The notes under the pieces were generated by a model that worked only from the letters and a program-made list of their open reading frames with translations, ran no database searches and was not told the DNA's origin. A stretch of 64,000 nucleotides of DNA from DATFCK01 sp963728975 (GTDB lineage: Bacteria > Verrucomicrobiota > Verrucomicrobiia > Chthoniobacterales > UBA10450). A program made the translations under genes and the position numbers. Of the stretch, positions 42,417-49,855 are shown one piece after another; within the stretch, counting starts at the first letter, position 1, and each line of letters begins with the position of its first letter. The stretch lies in NCBI GenBank assembly GCA_963728975.1, contig CAVSMF010000001.1, positions 558,001 through 622,000 on the forward strand, read 5' to 3'.

Positions 42417-43088
42417 TCACTTCGGTTGCACGATCCAGCCATCGCGCAGCTGGACGATGCGATTGCCGTAGGCGGCGTTTTTCTCCGAGTGCGTCACCTG
42501 AACGATCGTGGTGCCCTCGGCATTTAACTTTTTGAACAACTCCATGATCTCTTCCCCCTGGCTGGAATGGAGGTTGCCGGTCGGCTCATCGGCCAGGATG
42601 AGCTTGGGATTCGAAATAATGGCGCGAGCCACGCCCACCAGTTGTTGTTGGCCGCCCGACAGCTGGCGCGGGTACAAATCGCGTTTGGCCACGATCTGAA
42701 ACCGGTCCAGCATATCGGCCACAATCGCGGCCCGCTCGTTTCTCCCCACTTTCCGATAAGAGAGCGGGATTTCGAGATTCTCGTAAACGGTCAGATCGTC
42801 CAGCAAGTGATATTGTTGAAAGACAAACCCGACTTGCTCGTTTCGGAGCGATGCCCGTTCTTTCGCCTTCAGGTGATGAACCGGAGTTTCATGGAAAAAA
42901 AATTCGCCGGTCCAGCCGTGGTCGTGCATGCCAAGGATGTGCAGCAAGGAAGATTTTCCGGCGCCGGAGGGACCCATGATGGAAACGAATTCGCCTTCCG
43001 CAATCTCCAGATTGATATCGCGCAGGACATAAAAGAACTGGCTCTTGGCCAGGGGATGACAACGTTCGATGTTTTTGAGTCGGATCAT
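42417..43088 (-). CDS. ABC transporter ATP-binding protein, MacB/LolD type (second ATPase)
   Basis: A 223-aa nucleotide-binding subunit with Walker A 'GPSGAGKSS', Q-loop 'FVFQQYHLLDDLTVYENL', signature 'LSGGQQQLVGVARA', Walker B 'LILADEPTGNL' and H-loop 'VTHSEK'. The signature carries Leu where MacB/LolD proteins normally have Arg (LSGGQQQR). It sits 2 bp after one ADOP permease and 12 bp before the next, so it most likely powers one or more of them. It has no membrane segment. Confidence 0.93.
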   Translation of the reverse strand: MIRLKNIERCHPLAKSQFFYVLRDINLEIAEGEFVSIMGPSGAGKSSLLHILGMHDHGWTGEFFFHETPVHHLKAKERASLRNEQVGFVFQQYHLLDDLTVYENLEIPLSYRKVGRNERAAIVADMLDRFQIVAKRDLYPRQLSGGQQQLVGVARAIISNPKLILADEPTGNLHSSQGEEIMELFKKLNAEGTTIVQVTHSEKNAAYGNRIVQLRDGWIVQPK

Positions 43089-43090
43089 GG

Positions 43091-45544
43091 TCAGGCGTTA
43101 TGGCTCAGGGCGATCATTGGATCTGAACGGGTGGCTCGAAGAGCCGGAATGTAACTGGCCGCGAAGGCAACGAGGGCGAGAGCCAGGGTAACGACCAGAA
43201 AGGTGGTCAGATCGAGCGCGCTGGTATTATAGAGAGCGGACCGAAGCAGGGATGTGCTGAGAAAGGCGACGATCAATCCGATGACCGTGCCGGCGCCAAT
43301 GAGAAGCCCGGCCCGAAAAATGATGAGTCGAAGAACATCGGCCCGCTGCGCCCCCAGCGCCATCCGAACACCGATCTCATGGGTGCGTTGCACGACCAGG
43401 AACGACATCACCCCATAGATTCCGACCGAGGCAAGAACGAGAGCCACGCCGGCGAAAATCGTCAAAAGCAGGACAGAGAGCCGTCGCGGGGCCACCGAAT
43501 CGGCAATTACCTCATTTAATGTCCGGACATGTGCGATCGGCTGGACGGAATCGATCTCCTCCACTTCCCGGCGGATTGCGCTCGTCAGGGTGGCCGCGTC
43601 CTGAGCGCTGCGGACCGCGAGAATGACGGAGGGGTACGAGGCCTGGGTCAGCGGGGCGTACCACTCCGGTTTCACCGGCTGGTCGAGCCCGCGATGATGA
43701 ACGTCGCCGACCAGGCCGACGATCGTCGCCCAGACCGGACCTTTTCGCGTCGGAACGCGCATCCGTTTACCGACCGGGTCGGCTCCCGGCCAGTATTTCC
43801 GGGCAAGCGCCTGGTTGACGATTGTAACCCCGGGGGCATCCATTTTGTCGGCGGCATTGAAAAAACGGCCTTTGAGTAAAGGAATTTCCAGGGTCCGAAA
43901 ATAATCGGCCGAGACCAGCCGGATCTCCTCGTCCGGCGTCGGATGAGCATCGTCCATGGGCCGGCCTTCGATCTCGAAGGAGGAATCGCTGTTAATTCCG
44001 CTCATCGGCAGGATGATTGTCAATCCGGCATGCTTCACGCCCGGCAGACTGCCGACACGCCGCAGAAGTTCGCTAAAGAAATTGATTTGCGTCCGGTCGT
44101 CGGGATAACGCAAGGCGGGGAGTGAAATCTCCGCGGTTAGAACGTGCTCCGGGTTGAAGCCGGGGTTCACGCTTTCCATTTTGATAAAGCTCTTAAGGAG
44201 CAACCCGGCTCCGGTCAGAAGGACCAGGGCTAGCGCCACCTCGCCGATGACAAGAGCGTTACGGAGGCGATCGTGACGCCGCCCGGACGTGGAACCCCGG
44301 CCCCCTTCCTTAAGCGACTCGGTCAGATCCAGCTTGCTGCTGGCCAGACCGGGAGCGGTGCCGAAGATAAGGCCGGCCCCAACCGCGATGGCGAGGGTAA
44401 CGAACAGGACAGTCCAATCAATCTGGACTTCGCTCAGACGCGGAATTGTCTGGGTCCCGATCGACTTGACCAGGTCGATTACCCAAATCGCCAGCACGAT
44501 TCCCACACCGCCGCCGAGGATCGCCAGAACCACGCTTTCCGTCAGGCTTTGCCGGAGCAAACGGAACCGGCTCGCGCCCACCGCAACTCTGATTGCCATC
44601 TCGCGCTCCCGGGCGGCGGCCCGGGCCAGCATCATGGTGGCGAGATTGGCGCAGGCAATCAGAAGGACGAGCGCAACCGCCCCGGACAAAATCAAAAGGA
44701 GCGGCTTCATCGGACCGACTACCTGTTCCTTGAGCGGATAAATACTGGCGCCGAAGCTGTCGCCCTTCGGATAATTATCTGGGTAACGCTGACGCATTCC
44801 GCTAACCACGGTCTCGATTTCGGCCTGCGCCTGGGCCGGGGAAACATTCCGCGCCAAACGCCCTATCACGCCATACTTGCGCGAACCACGCCGGCCCATT
44901 TCCCGGTCGGTGAAACCGAGCGGCTGCCAGATATCGACGCGCTCGCCAAACTGGGCGCCCGTAATATTGAAAAGCGGAAGCGGAAACTCAAAACTCGCCG
45001 GCATGATCCCCACCACGGTGAAAGCGCGCCCATCCGCGATCAGCTTACTCCCGATGATCCGTGGGTCGCGATCGAACTTCCGCCGCCAAAGCCGTTCGCT
45101 GATCACGATGACGTCATCGCGACCCTGAGCGCATTCCTCCGGCCGGAAAGTCCGGCCGCGGACAGGCTGCACCCCCAGCAACGGAAAAAGATCAGCCGAC
45201 ACCTTGGCCCCGAAAACGCGTTCGGGCAGCTCGCCTTCGGAAAGATTGAAGGTCGCGGTGTCGAAAGCGGCGAGCTTGTCGAAGCTTTTCAGCTGCGATT
45301 TGTAATCGAGGAATTCCGGCGGCGAGACCGGGATCGCGTCGAGGTGTTGCTCGCGGAAATGCTCAAAGAGAAGAACGAGGCGCGACGGGTCCTGGTAGGG
45401 GAGCGGTTTGATGAGGAGCGCGTTAACGAGGGTGAAAACCGCGGTCGTTGCGCCAATTCCGAGGGCGAGAGTGAAGATGCCGACGAGAGCGAAAAGCGGA
45501 TTCTTCGTGAGCAGGCGGAGTGAATGGCGGATCTCCTGAAACAT
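43091..45544 (-). CDS. MacB/FtsX-type ABC permease of the ADOP kind (1st in operon)
   Basis: An 817-aa protein starting 'MFQEIRHSLRLLTKNPLFALVGIFTLALGIGATTAVFTLVN'. It has a MacB-PCD-like periplasmic region, a central FtsX domain ('LVLLIACANLATMMLARAAAREREMAIRVAVGAS') and a C-terminal FtsX domain ('GVMSFLVVQRTHEIGVRMALGAQRADVLRL'), ending 'YIPALRATRSDPMIALSHNA'. It lies 258 bp downstream of the first ATPase, the only sizeable gap in the operon, and that gap holds a REP/MITE-like element. It is followed 2 bp later by the second ATPase. Confidence 0.9.
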   Translation of the reverse strand: MFQEIRHSLRLLTKNPLFALVGIFTLALGIGATTAVFTLVNALLIKPLPYQDPSRLVLLFEHFREQHLDAIPVSPPEFLDYKSQLKSFDKLAAFDTATFNLSEGELPERVFGAKVSADLFPLLGVQPVRGRTFRPEECAQGRDDVIVISERLWRRKFDRDPRIIGSKLIADGRAFTVVGIMPASFEFPLPLFNITGAQFGERVDIWQPLGFTDREMGRRGSRKYGVIGRLARNVSPAQAQAEIETVVSGMRQRYPDNYPKGDSFGASIYPLKEQVVGPMKPLLLILSGAVALVLLIACANLATMMLARAAAREREMAIRVAVGASRFRLLRQSLTESVVLAILGGGVGIVLAIWVIDLVKSIGTQTIPRLSEVQIDWTVLFVTLAIAVGAGLIFGTAPGLASSKLDLTESLKEGGRGSTSGRRHDRLRNALVIGEVALALVLLTGAGLLLKSFIKMESVNPGFNPEHVLTAEISLPALRYPDDRTQINFFSELLRRVGSLPGVKHAGLTIILPMSGINSDSSFEIEGRPMDDAHPTPDEEIRLVSADYFRTLEIPLLKGRFFNAADKMDAPGVTIVNQALARKYWPGADPVGKRMRVPTRKGPVWATIVGLVGDVHHRGLDQPVKPEWYAPLTQASYPSVILAVRSAQDAATLTSAIRREVEEIDSVQPIAHVRTLNEVIADSVAPRRLSVLLLTIFAGVALVLASVGIYGVMSFLVVQRTHEIGVRMALGAQRADVLRLIIFRAGLLIGAGTVIGLIVAFLSTSLLRSALYNTSALDLTTFLVVTLALALVAFAASYIPALRATRSDPMIALSHNA

Positions 45545-45561
45545 GGTGCTAGTTGAATTTG

Positions 45562-45706
45562 GTCATCCCGGAGCCAGCCGGGGGATCCCGTTGCTGAACC
45601 GGGAAGCGTTGGGGTTGCCCCGGCCCTCGCCCCAAGGAGAAGGAATCGACACAACCCGTTAGGGCCACGGGATTCCTCGACTCCGCTACGCTCCGCTCGG
45701 GATGAG
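45562..45706. repeat. REP/MITE-like element with imperfect terminal inverted repeats
   Basis: GTCATCCCG (45562-45570) at one end faces CGGGATGA (45698-45705) at the other. The right end, CTCGACTCCGCTACGCTC continuing to GCTCGGGATGAG, matches a palindrome-associated sequence found intergenically in many bacterial genomes. There is no coding capacity. It interrupts the operon between the first ATPase and the first permease. Confidence 0.55.
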
Positions 45707-45802
45707 GGAAGTGAGTGAGCGCTGCGTTGGCCAGAAAAAGATGCAACGCCGCACTTGGGTCGACGTTAGCAATTTTTCTCTCCATGCTTCGGAGCCTATT
45801 CC

Positions 45803-46537
45803 TCAGGCAGCGATCCGGTCTTCTACTACTCGACCGTCGAACAAATGAATGGTGCGATCGGCGTGCTGCGCGAAACGAGGATCGTGCGTGACCATGCAGA
45901 TGGTCGCGCCGCCAGCATGCAACTCTTTAAGCAAATCCATTACCGCTTCGCCGTTGCGGGAATCGAGGTTCCCAGTCGGCTCGTCCGCCAGAAGAATTGC
46001 CGGCTTTCCGGCCAGAGCCCGCGCCACTGCCACCCGTTGCTGCTGGCCGCCTGAGAGCTGACTCGGCAAATGCTTGGCCCGGTGTCCCATTCCGACCCGC
46101 TCCAGGGCTTCGGTAACAAATCCTCTTCGCTCGGACGAGGGCATGCCCCGATAGGTCAAGGGCAGCTCGACATTTTCGTAAACGGTAAGATCGCCGATCA
46201 AATTAAAGCTTTGGAAAATAAAACCGATTTCCCGGTTGCGGATCCGGGCGCGCTCGGGAAAGGAGAGATTGGCAACTTCATTGCCTTTCAGGGCGTAGCT
46301 TCCGTTGGAAGGAGTATCGAGCAGACCAAGTATCGACAACAGGGTCGATTTGCCGCACCCGGACGGACCGGCAATGGAGAGGTACTCGCCGGTCCGAATG
46401 TTGAGATGAATTCCGGAAAGGGCGTGGGTTTCTACTTCGTCGGTAAGAAAAACCTTGGTTACGCCGTCGAGACAAATCAACGGTGTGGATCCGTTGGAAG
46501 CGCTGCGGCTGGAGGTGGCTTTTTCAGTTGAGACCAT
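45803..46537 (-). CDS. ABC transporter ATP-binding protein, MacB type (first ATPase)
   Basis: A 244-aa ATPase with Walker A 'GPSGCGKST', Q-loop 'FIFQSFNLIGDLTVYENV', canonical signature 'LSGGQQQRVAVARA', 'ILLADEPTGNLDS' and H-loop 'VTHDPRF'. ATG 46537 lies 28 bp after the HlyD-family gene and gives an N-terminal Ser/Thr-rich tail before 'ICLDGVTKVF'. It is the partner expected for a MacA-MacB-like exporter. Confidence 0.94.
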   Translation of the reverse strand: MVSTEKATSSRSASNGSTPLICLDGVTKVFLTDEVETHALSGIHLNIRTGEYLSIAGPSGCGKSTLLSILGLLDTPSNGSYALKGNEVANLSFPERARIRNREIGFIFQSFNLIGDLTVYENVELPLTYRGMPSSERRGFVTEALERVGMGHRAKHLPSQLSGGQQQRVAVARALAGKPAILLADEPTGNLDSRNGEAVMDLLKELHAGGATICMVTHDPRFAQHADRTIHLFDGRVVEDRIAA

Positions 46538-46565
46538 AACTTGGATTGTTTTGTTGTTGTGTTTT

Positions 46566-47891
46566 TTAGTTAAGACGAATGCGATCATGCGCGTCGTAGG
46601 CGCTGGTATCGGAAAGAATGACCTGGTCCCCCGGCTGCAGACCGCTCAGAACTTCGATGGTGTTGACCGAGCTCTTGCCCAGTTTTACCGGCGTGCGGAT
46701 CGCTTCCGAGCTGCCCGCAACCAGCTTGAACATTCCAACCGTATTATTTTCCTGCCCGAACGCCGGGCGCCCGACGAAAACCACATTATCGAGCCGCTCA
46801 AGCTCAATCGTGCCATCGACGCTTAGGTCGGGGCGTGCCCCTTTCGGAAGAGGTTCGTCGAAAGCAACGTCGACAGTCACAGTGCCCTGCTCGACGGCGG
46901 GATTCACGCGAATGACATGGCCCTTGACTGTTCCGTTGCGGGTGTCGACCACGGCAGTCTGATTGATCTGAATATCTTTTGCCTGGGTCTCGGCGATTTT
47001 TATCTCGGCCTTGAGTTTCGTCGGGTCGGCTACCCGGGCAAGATTGTCCCCCACTTTGACGCGTTGGCCGATCTCGACCGGCAGCTGCTGCAGTACCCCT
47101 GCCATTCCGGCGCGGACATGAAGCGCTTCCACCTGATCGAGTTTTAATTTCGCCAACTGGTTCGCTTGATCGACTGAGGCCTGCTTCGACGCAAGCTGCG
47201 GATCAATCGAATCGCGGGCAAAGGTCAACCGCTTTTGTTCGATCTGATCGCGGTTGGCCAGCTCGGCTTCCTTCACCTTCGAGGTTTTGTAGACGAGTTC
47301 GGCAACCAACCCGTTCTTAGCCAGCTGATCGTTCGTCTGCCGCTCCATCTTTGCCTGCTCGTATTCCGAATGGACCCGCGCAGTAGTCGCTTCCTGATCG
47401 AGCAGCTCGCGCTGCAGGGTGGCCCGCAAGCTGGTCAGGTCCGCTTCTTCCGCTTTCGCTTTCGACTGGGCATCGTTCGCAGCCTGGTCAAGTTCCGGGC
47501 TGCTCATTTCCAAAATAACCGTGTCCGGCTGGACCTTCGCCCCCGGACGCACAATGATCTTCTCGACCCGTCCTTCCGTGTTGGCCGCGATCCACCGGAT
47601 CTCTTCGGGTACGAGCGTGCCCAGACCGCGCACCTGCCGCACCATCGGTCCGCGCTTCACCGTGTCGATCCAGACGGTCGAGCGGTCAACGCTCGGCACC
47701 GCCGGCTTCAACCGGGACAAGGCCACTGTCACCAGCACCAATCCAAGCGACGCCCCGGCAATAATCATGATCCGCCGTTTCCGCTTCTTGGCCGCGACTC
47801 CCTCCCGTGGAACGTCCATGGAAGAAAGACCCGGCGAAAAACCAGTCGGTCGCACGACAGTTGATGGATCTTCCTGGCGACGCGGAGTCAC
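46566..47891 (-). CDS. HlyD/MacA-family periplasmic adaptor subunit
   Basis: A 441-aa membrane-fusion protein. A cytoplasmic basic stretch 'KKRKRR' and one transmembrane helix ('IMIIAGASLGLVLVTVAL') come first. A biotinyl-lipoyl-like segment ('NTEGRVEKIIVRPGAKVQPDTVILEM'), a long alpha-helical coiled coil (about 130-250) and beta-barrel/MP domains ('GMAGVLQQLPVEIGQRVKVGDNLARV', 'VLSGLQPGDQVILSD') follow. It would link the ABC permeases to an outer-membrane channel; no TolC-like gene is present in the window. GTG 47891 is 6 bp after the small upstream gene; ATG 47819 is an alternative. Confidence 0.92.
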   Translation of the reverse strand: MTPRRQEDPSTVVRPTGFSPGLSSMDVPREGVAAKKRKRRIMIIAGASLGLVLVTVALSRLKPAVPSVDRSTVWIDTVKRGPMVRQVRGLGTLVPEEIRWIAANTEGRVEKIIVRPGAKVQPDTVILEMSSPELDQAANDAQSKAKAEEADLTSLRATLQRELLDQEATTARVHSEYEQAKMERQTNDQLAKNGLVAELVYKTSKVKEAELANRDQIEQKRLTFARDSIDPQLASKQASVDQANQLAKLKLDQVEALHVRAGMAGVLQQLPVEIGQRVKVGDNLARVADPTKLKAEIKIAETQAKDIQINQTAVVDTRNGTVKGHVIRVNPAVEQGTVTVDVAFDEPLPKGARPDLSVDGTIELERLDNVVFVGRPAFGQENNTVGMFKLVAGSSEAIRTPVKLGKSSVNTIEVLSGLQPGDQVILSDTSAYDAHDRIRLN

Positions 47892-47897
47892 GGCAAC

Positions 47898-48173
47898 TCA
47901 AAATGCAAAAGCACGGCAAAGTTCGATGACCGCGTAAGCGCCGCTAATGATTGGAACAGCGGCAGTCACCAGCATTGTCCCGAACACTGCTGCTTCAGTC
48001 AGAAAATCGCGTTGGGCCTCGGTATCGAAATAGTCCCGGCTGATATTGCGAAACGAAGGGGAATAAATTTTCGCGCAGTTTGCGCTGCACCCGCTCAGCA
48101 CCATGGAATGGTAACTGGAATCTATTGCCGGGAATTGTTTACCCGCGCGATTTGTGATCAATGTCGGCTTCAT
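47898..48173 (-). CDS. 91-aa protein of unknown function, first gene of the export operon
   Basis: Not recognised. The sequence shows a polar N-terminal part ('MKPTLITNRAGKQFPAID'), a 'GCSANCAKIYSP' segment with two Cys, a charged middle ('RDYFDTEAQRDFLTEAAVF'), and a hydrophobic C-terminal helix ('GTMLVTAAVPIISGAYAVIEL') ending in FAF. AAAGGAAA precedes ATG 48173 at good spacing. The stop is 6 bp before the HlyD-family GTG, and a consensus sigma-54 promoter lies about 80 bp upstream, so it is very likely the leading gene of that operon. It could be an exported peptide, a small membrane partner of the transporter or a regulator; nothing in the sequence decides. Confidence 0.65.
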   Translation of the reverse strand: MKPTLITNRAGKQFPAIDSSYHSMVLSGCSANCAKIYSPSFRNISRDYFDTEAQRDFLTEAAVFGTMLVTAAVPIISGAYAVIELCRAFAF

Positions 48174-48250
48174 AAATTTATCGGTGTTTCCTTTGAGATG
48201 CGTTGGGCATCGTTACTGGATTCAAATTTTTTCAGTTCGCCGACAGCTAT

Positions 48251-48266
48251 TGCAACGCGCGTGCCA
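48251..48266 (-). promoter_or_regulatory. Sigma-54 (-24/-12) promoter of the export operon
   Basis: On the minus strand, TGGCAC (48266-48261), GCGCG, TTGCA (48255-48251) gives an exact match to TGGCACG-N4-TTGCA with the invariant GG/GC spacing. The predicted start is near 48240, about 65 nt before ATG 48173. The nearest regulator genes encode an NtrC-type activator and its kinase, immediately upstream. Confidence 0.85.
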
Positions 48267-48365
48267 CGGTCGCAAACAAAGTCATAAATATCTAGCCCTA
48301 AATAACTTACAATTGACACCTAAAAGGAGATCTGGCCGAAACGACGCGATTGTGGGATTACCGCA

Positions 48366-48379
48366 TCCCGATTTCGGGA
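48366..48379. promoter_or_regulatory. Candidate upstream activator site for the NtrC-type regulator
   Basis: The palindrome TCCCGA-TT-TCGGGA lies about 100 bp upstream of the sigma-54 -24 element, the usual distance for enhancer-binding proteins. An overlapping GGGAT-N6-ATCCC (48353-48368) may be a second half-site pair. Binding is inferred from position and symmetry only. Confidence 0.45.
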
Positions 48380-48453
48380 CGTGATAGAGGCGCTTGGGCC
48401 AGGCGTCGGTAGCACACATTGGCGGCTGGGACCGCCGCTCCGATTCTTTTCGC

Positions 48454-49785
48454 CTAACGAGGCAGGCGCAGGACCGCCTCAGCCCCGGTCTCGTCTTCTC
48501 GATTCGCCAAACTCAGCGATCCCCCATGCGCCTCGGCGATCTGCCGGCTCAAAGTCAGACCAATCCCAGATCCCCCCGGCTTGGTAGTGAAAAATGGAAC
48601 GAACAAATTGGTTGGATTCATAATGCCGGGACCTTCGTCATCCACCGAAATCTCGACGCAATCCCCCGCTACCCGCCACCCGATCCAAACCTTTCCGTGG
48701 GTCTCGAGCGAGGCGTCCACGGCGTTGTGAACGAGATTGATCAGCAGCTGCTCAATCTGAGCCGCGTCCGCCATTATTTTCGCCGCTGGACCCTCTTCGA
48801 TTTTAACGGCCAACCGGGTTTCGAGATTCACAACCCGGCGGATCAATTCGGCCAGATCAACATACTCCTTTTGCGGAGGCGGGAGACGGGCCAGCCGGGC
48901 ATATGCCTCCATGAAGCGGCTGAGGGAGTCGGCCCGGGCGGCAATCGATTTCAACCCGCTGCGGGCGTCGTCCTGCCAATCAGCCGGGCGCGGTTCGCGG
49001 CGGAGGAGCGCCTCCAGGCTGGCTGCGATCGACTTGATCGGGGCCAGTGAGTTATTCATTTCGTGACCGAGCACCCGGACCAGGCGTTGCCAGGCCCGGC
49101 GCTCTTCTTCCCGCAGGGTGCGGCTCAAGTCGGTGAGCACAAGCAGCTCGTGCGGCAAACCATGTTCGCGGAAGCTGCTGCGCCGTATTCCCCACCGCCC
49201 GGTCGCGCCGGGAAAACTGATCGACACGGGCGCATCTTCATCGGCATCCAGGCAGGCGGAGAGACCCAGATCGCCGGCTCGCTTGCCCAGGAGTTTATCG
49301 ATCGGTTGACCAAGGAGATGTTCTCCGGCGCGATTCACCAGACGCAATCGCCGATCCGGATCGAAGGTGAACACGGCGACGTCGATCTCGGCCATGATGG
49401 TGCGGAGCAGCGCCGTCGCTTCGAATGCTCCGAGGCGCTGGACCCGCAGCGTTTCGCCGAGCGAATTGATCTCCAGCAACGTTTCACCCAGGGCATCGTT
49501 TTCACGCGCTCCTCGCGCCCGGATCGAATAGTCGCCTTCGCGCAGAGCGGCCAGCAGATTGGCCATCGTTTGCAGGGGATGGACCACATGCTCGCGGGCG
49601 CTGGAAACGAACCCCCAAAAAAAGGCGACGATAATCAGGGCCAGGGTCCACTGCACCTTGGCGCTGTAATCGCCGAACCAAAGCATGGCCAAGGCGATCA
49701 AAATCGCCGGACCAGCCGCGCAGACGATTAGCCACGCCAGCCGATTTTCATGGGTGAGGCGGCGAGGCGGCTTTCTGTTTTTCAT
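48454..49785 (-). CDS. Membrane sensor histidine kinase (NtrY-like)
   Basis: A 443-aa protein with two transmembrane helices (about 17-37 and 45-62), a HAMP-like linker, a PAS-like domain (about 123-220) and an H-box 'VLGHEMNNSLAPIKSIA' with phospho-acceptor His at about 241. An HATPase domain follows with N-box 'LLINLVHNAVDAS', G1 'VDDEGPGI' and G2 'GGSGIGLTLS'. The HExxNSL H-box is typical of kinases paired with NtrC-type regulators. It lies 70 bp downstream of the response-regulator gene and immediately precedes the sigma-54 operon, so it probably senses an envelope cue and controls the exporter. Confidence 0.94.
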   Translation of the reverse strand: MKNRKPPRRLTHENRLAWLIVCAAGPAILIALAMLWFGDYSAKVQWTLALIIVAFFWGFVSSAREHVVHPLQTMANLLAALREGDYSIRARGARENDALGETLLEINSLGETLRVQRLGAFEATALLRTIMAEIDVAVFTFDPDRRLRLVNRAGEHLLGQPIDKLLGKRAGDLGLSACLDADEDAPVSISFPGATGRWGIRRSSFREHGLPHELLVLTDLSRTLREEERRAWQRLVRVLGHEMNNSLAPIKSIAASLEALLRREPRPADWQDDARSGLKSIAARADSLSRFMEAYARLARLPPPQKEYVDLAELIRRVVNLETRLAVKIEEGPAAKIMADAAQIEQLLINLVHNAVDASLETHGKVWIGWRVAGDCVEISVDDEGPGIMNPTNLFVPFFTTKPGGSGIGLTLSRQIAEAHGGSLSLANREDETGAEAVLRLPR

Positions 49786-49855
49786 TCAATCGGCCAGCCC
49801 GAAAAGATGATACCAAAACATCAATCCGCGATTTGCATTTCGCACTGTCCAACGG

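Noticed and set aside
48285..48312. Sigma-70-like TTGTAA-16 bp-TATTTA on the minus strand upstream of the export operon
   Set aside because: A weak match located just upstream of a perfect sigma-54 element; kept only as a possible basal promoter.
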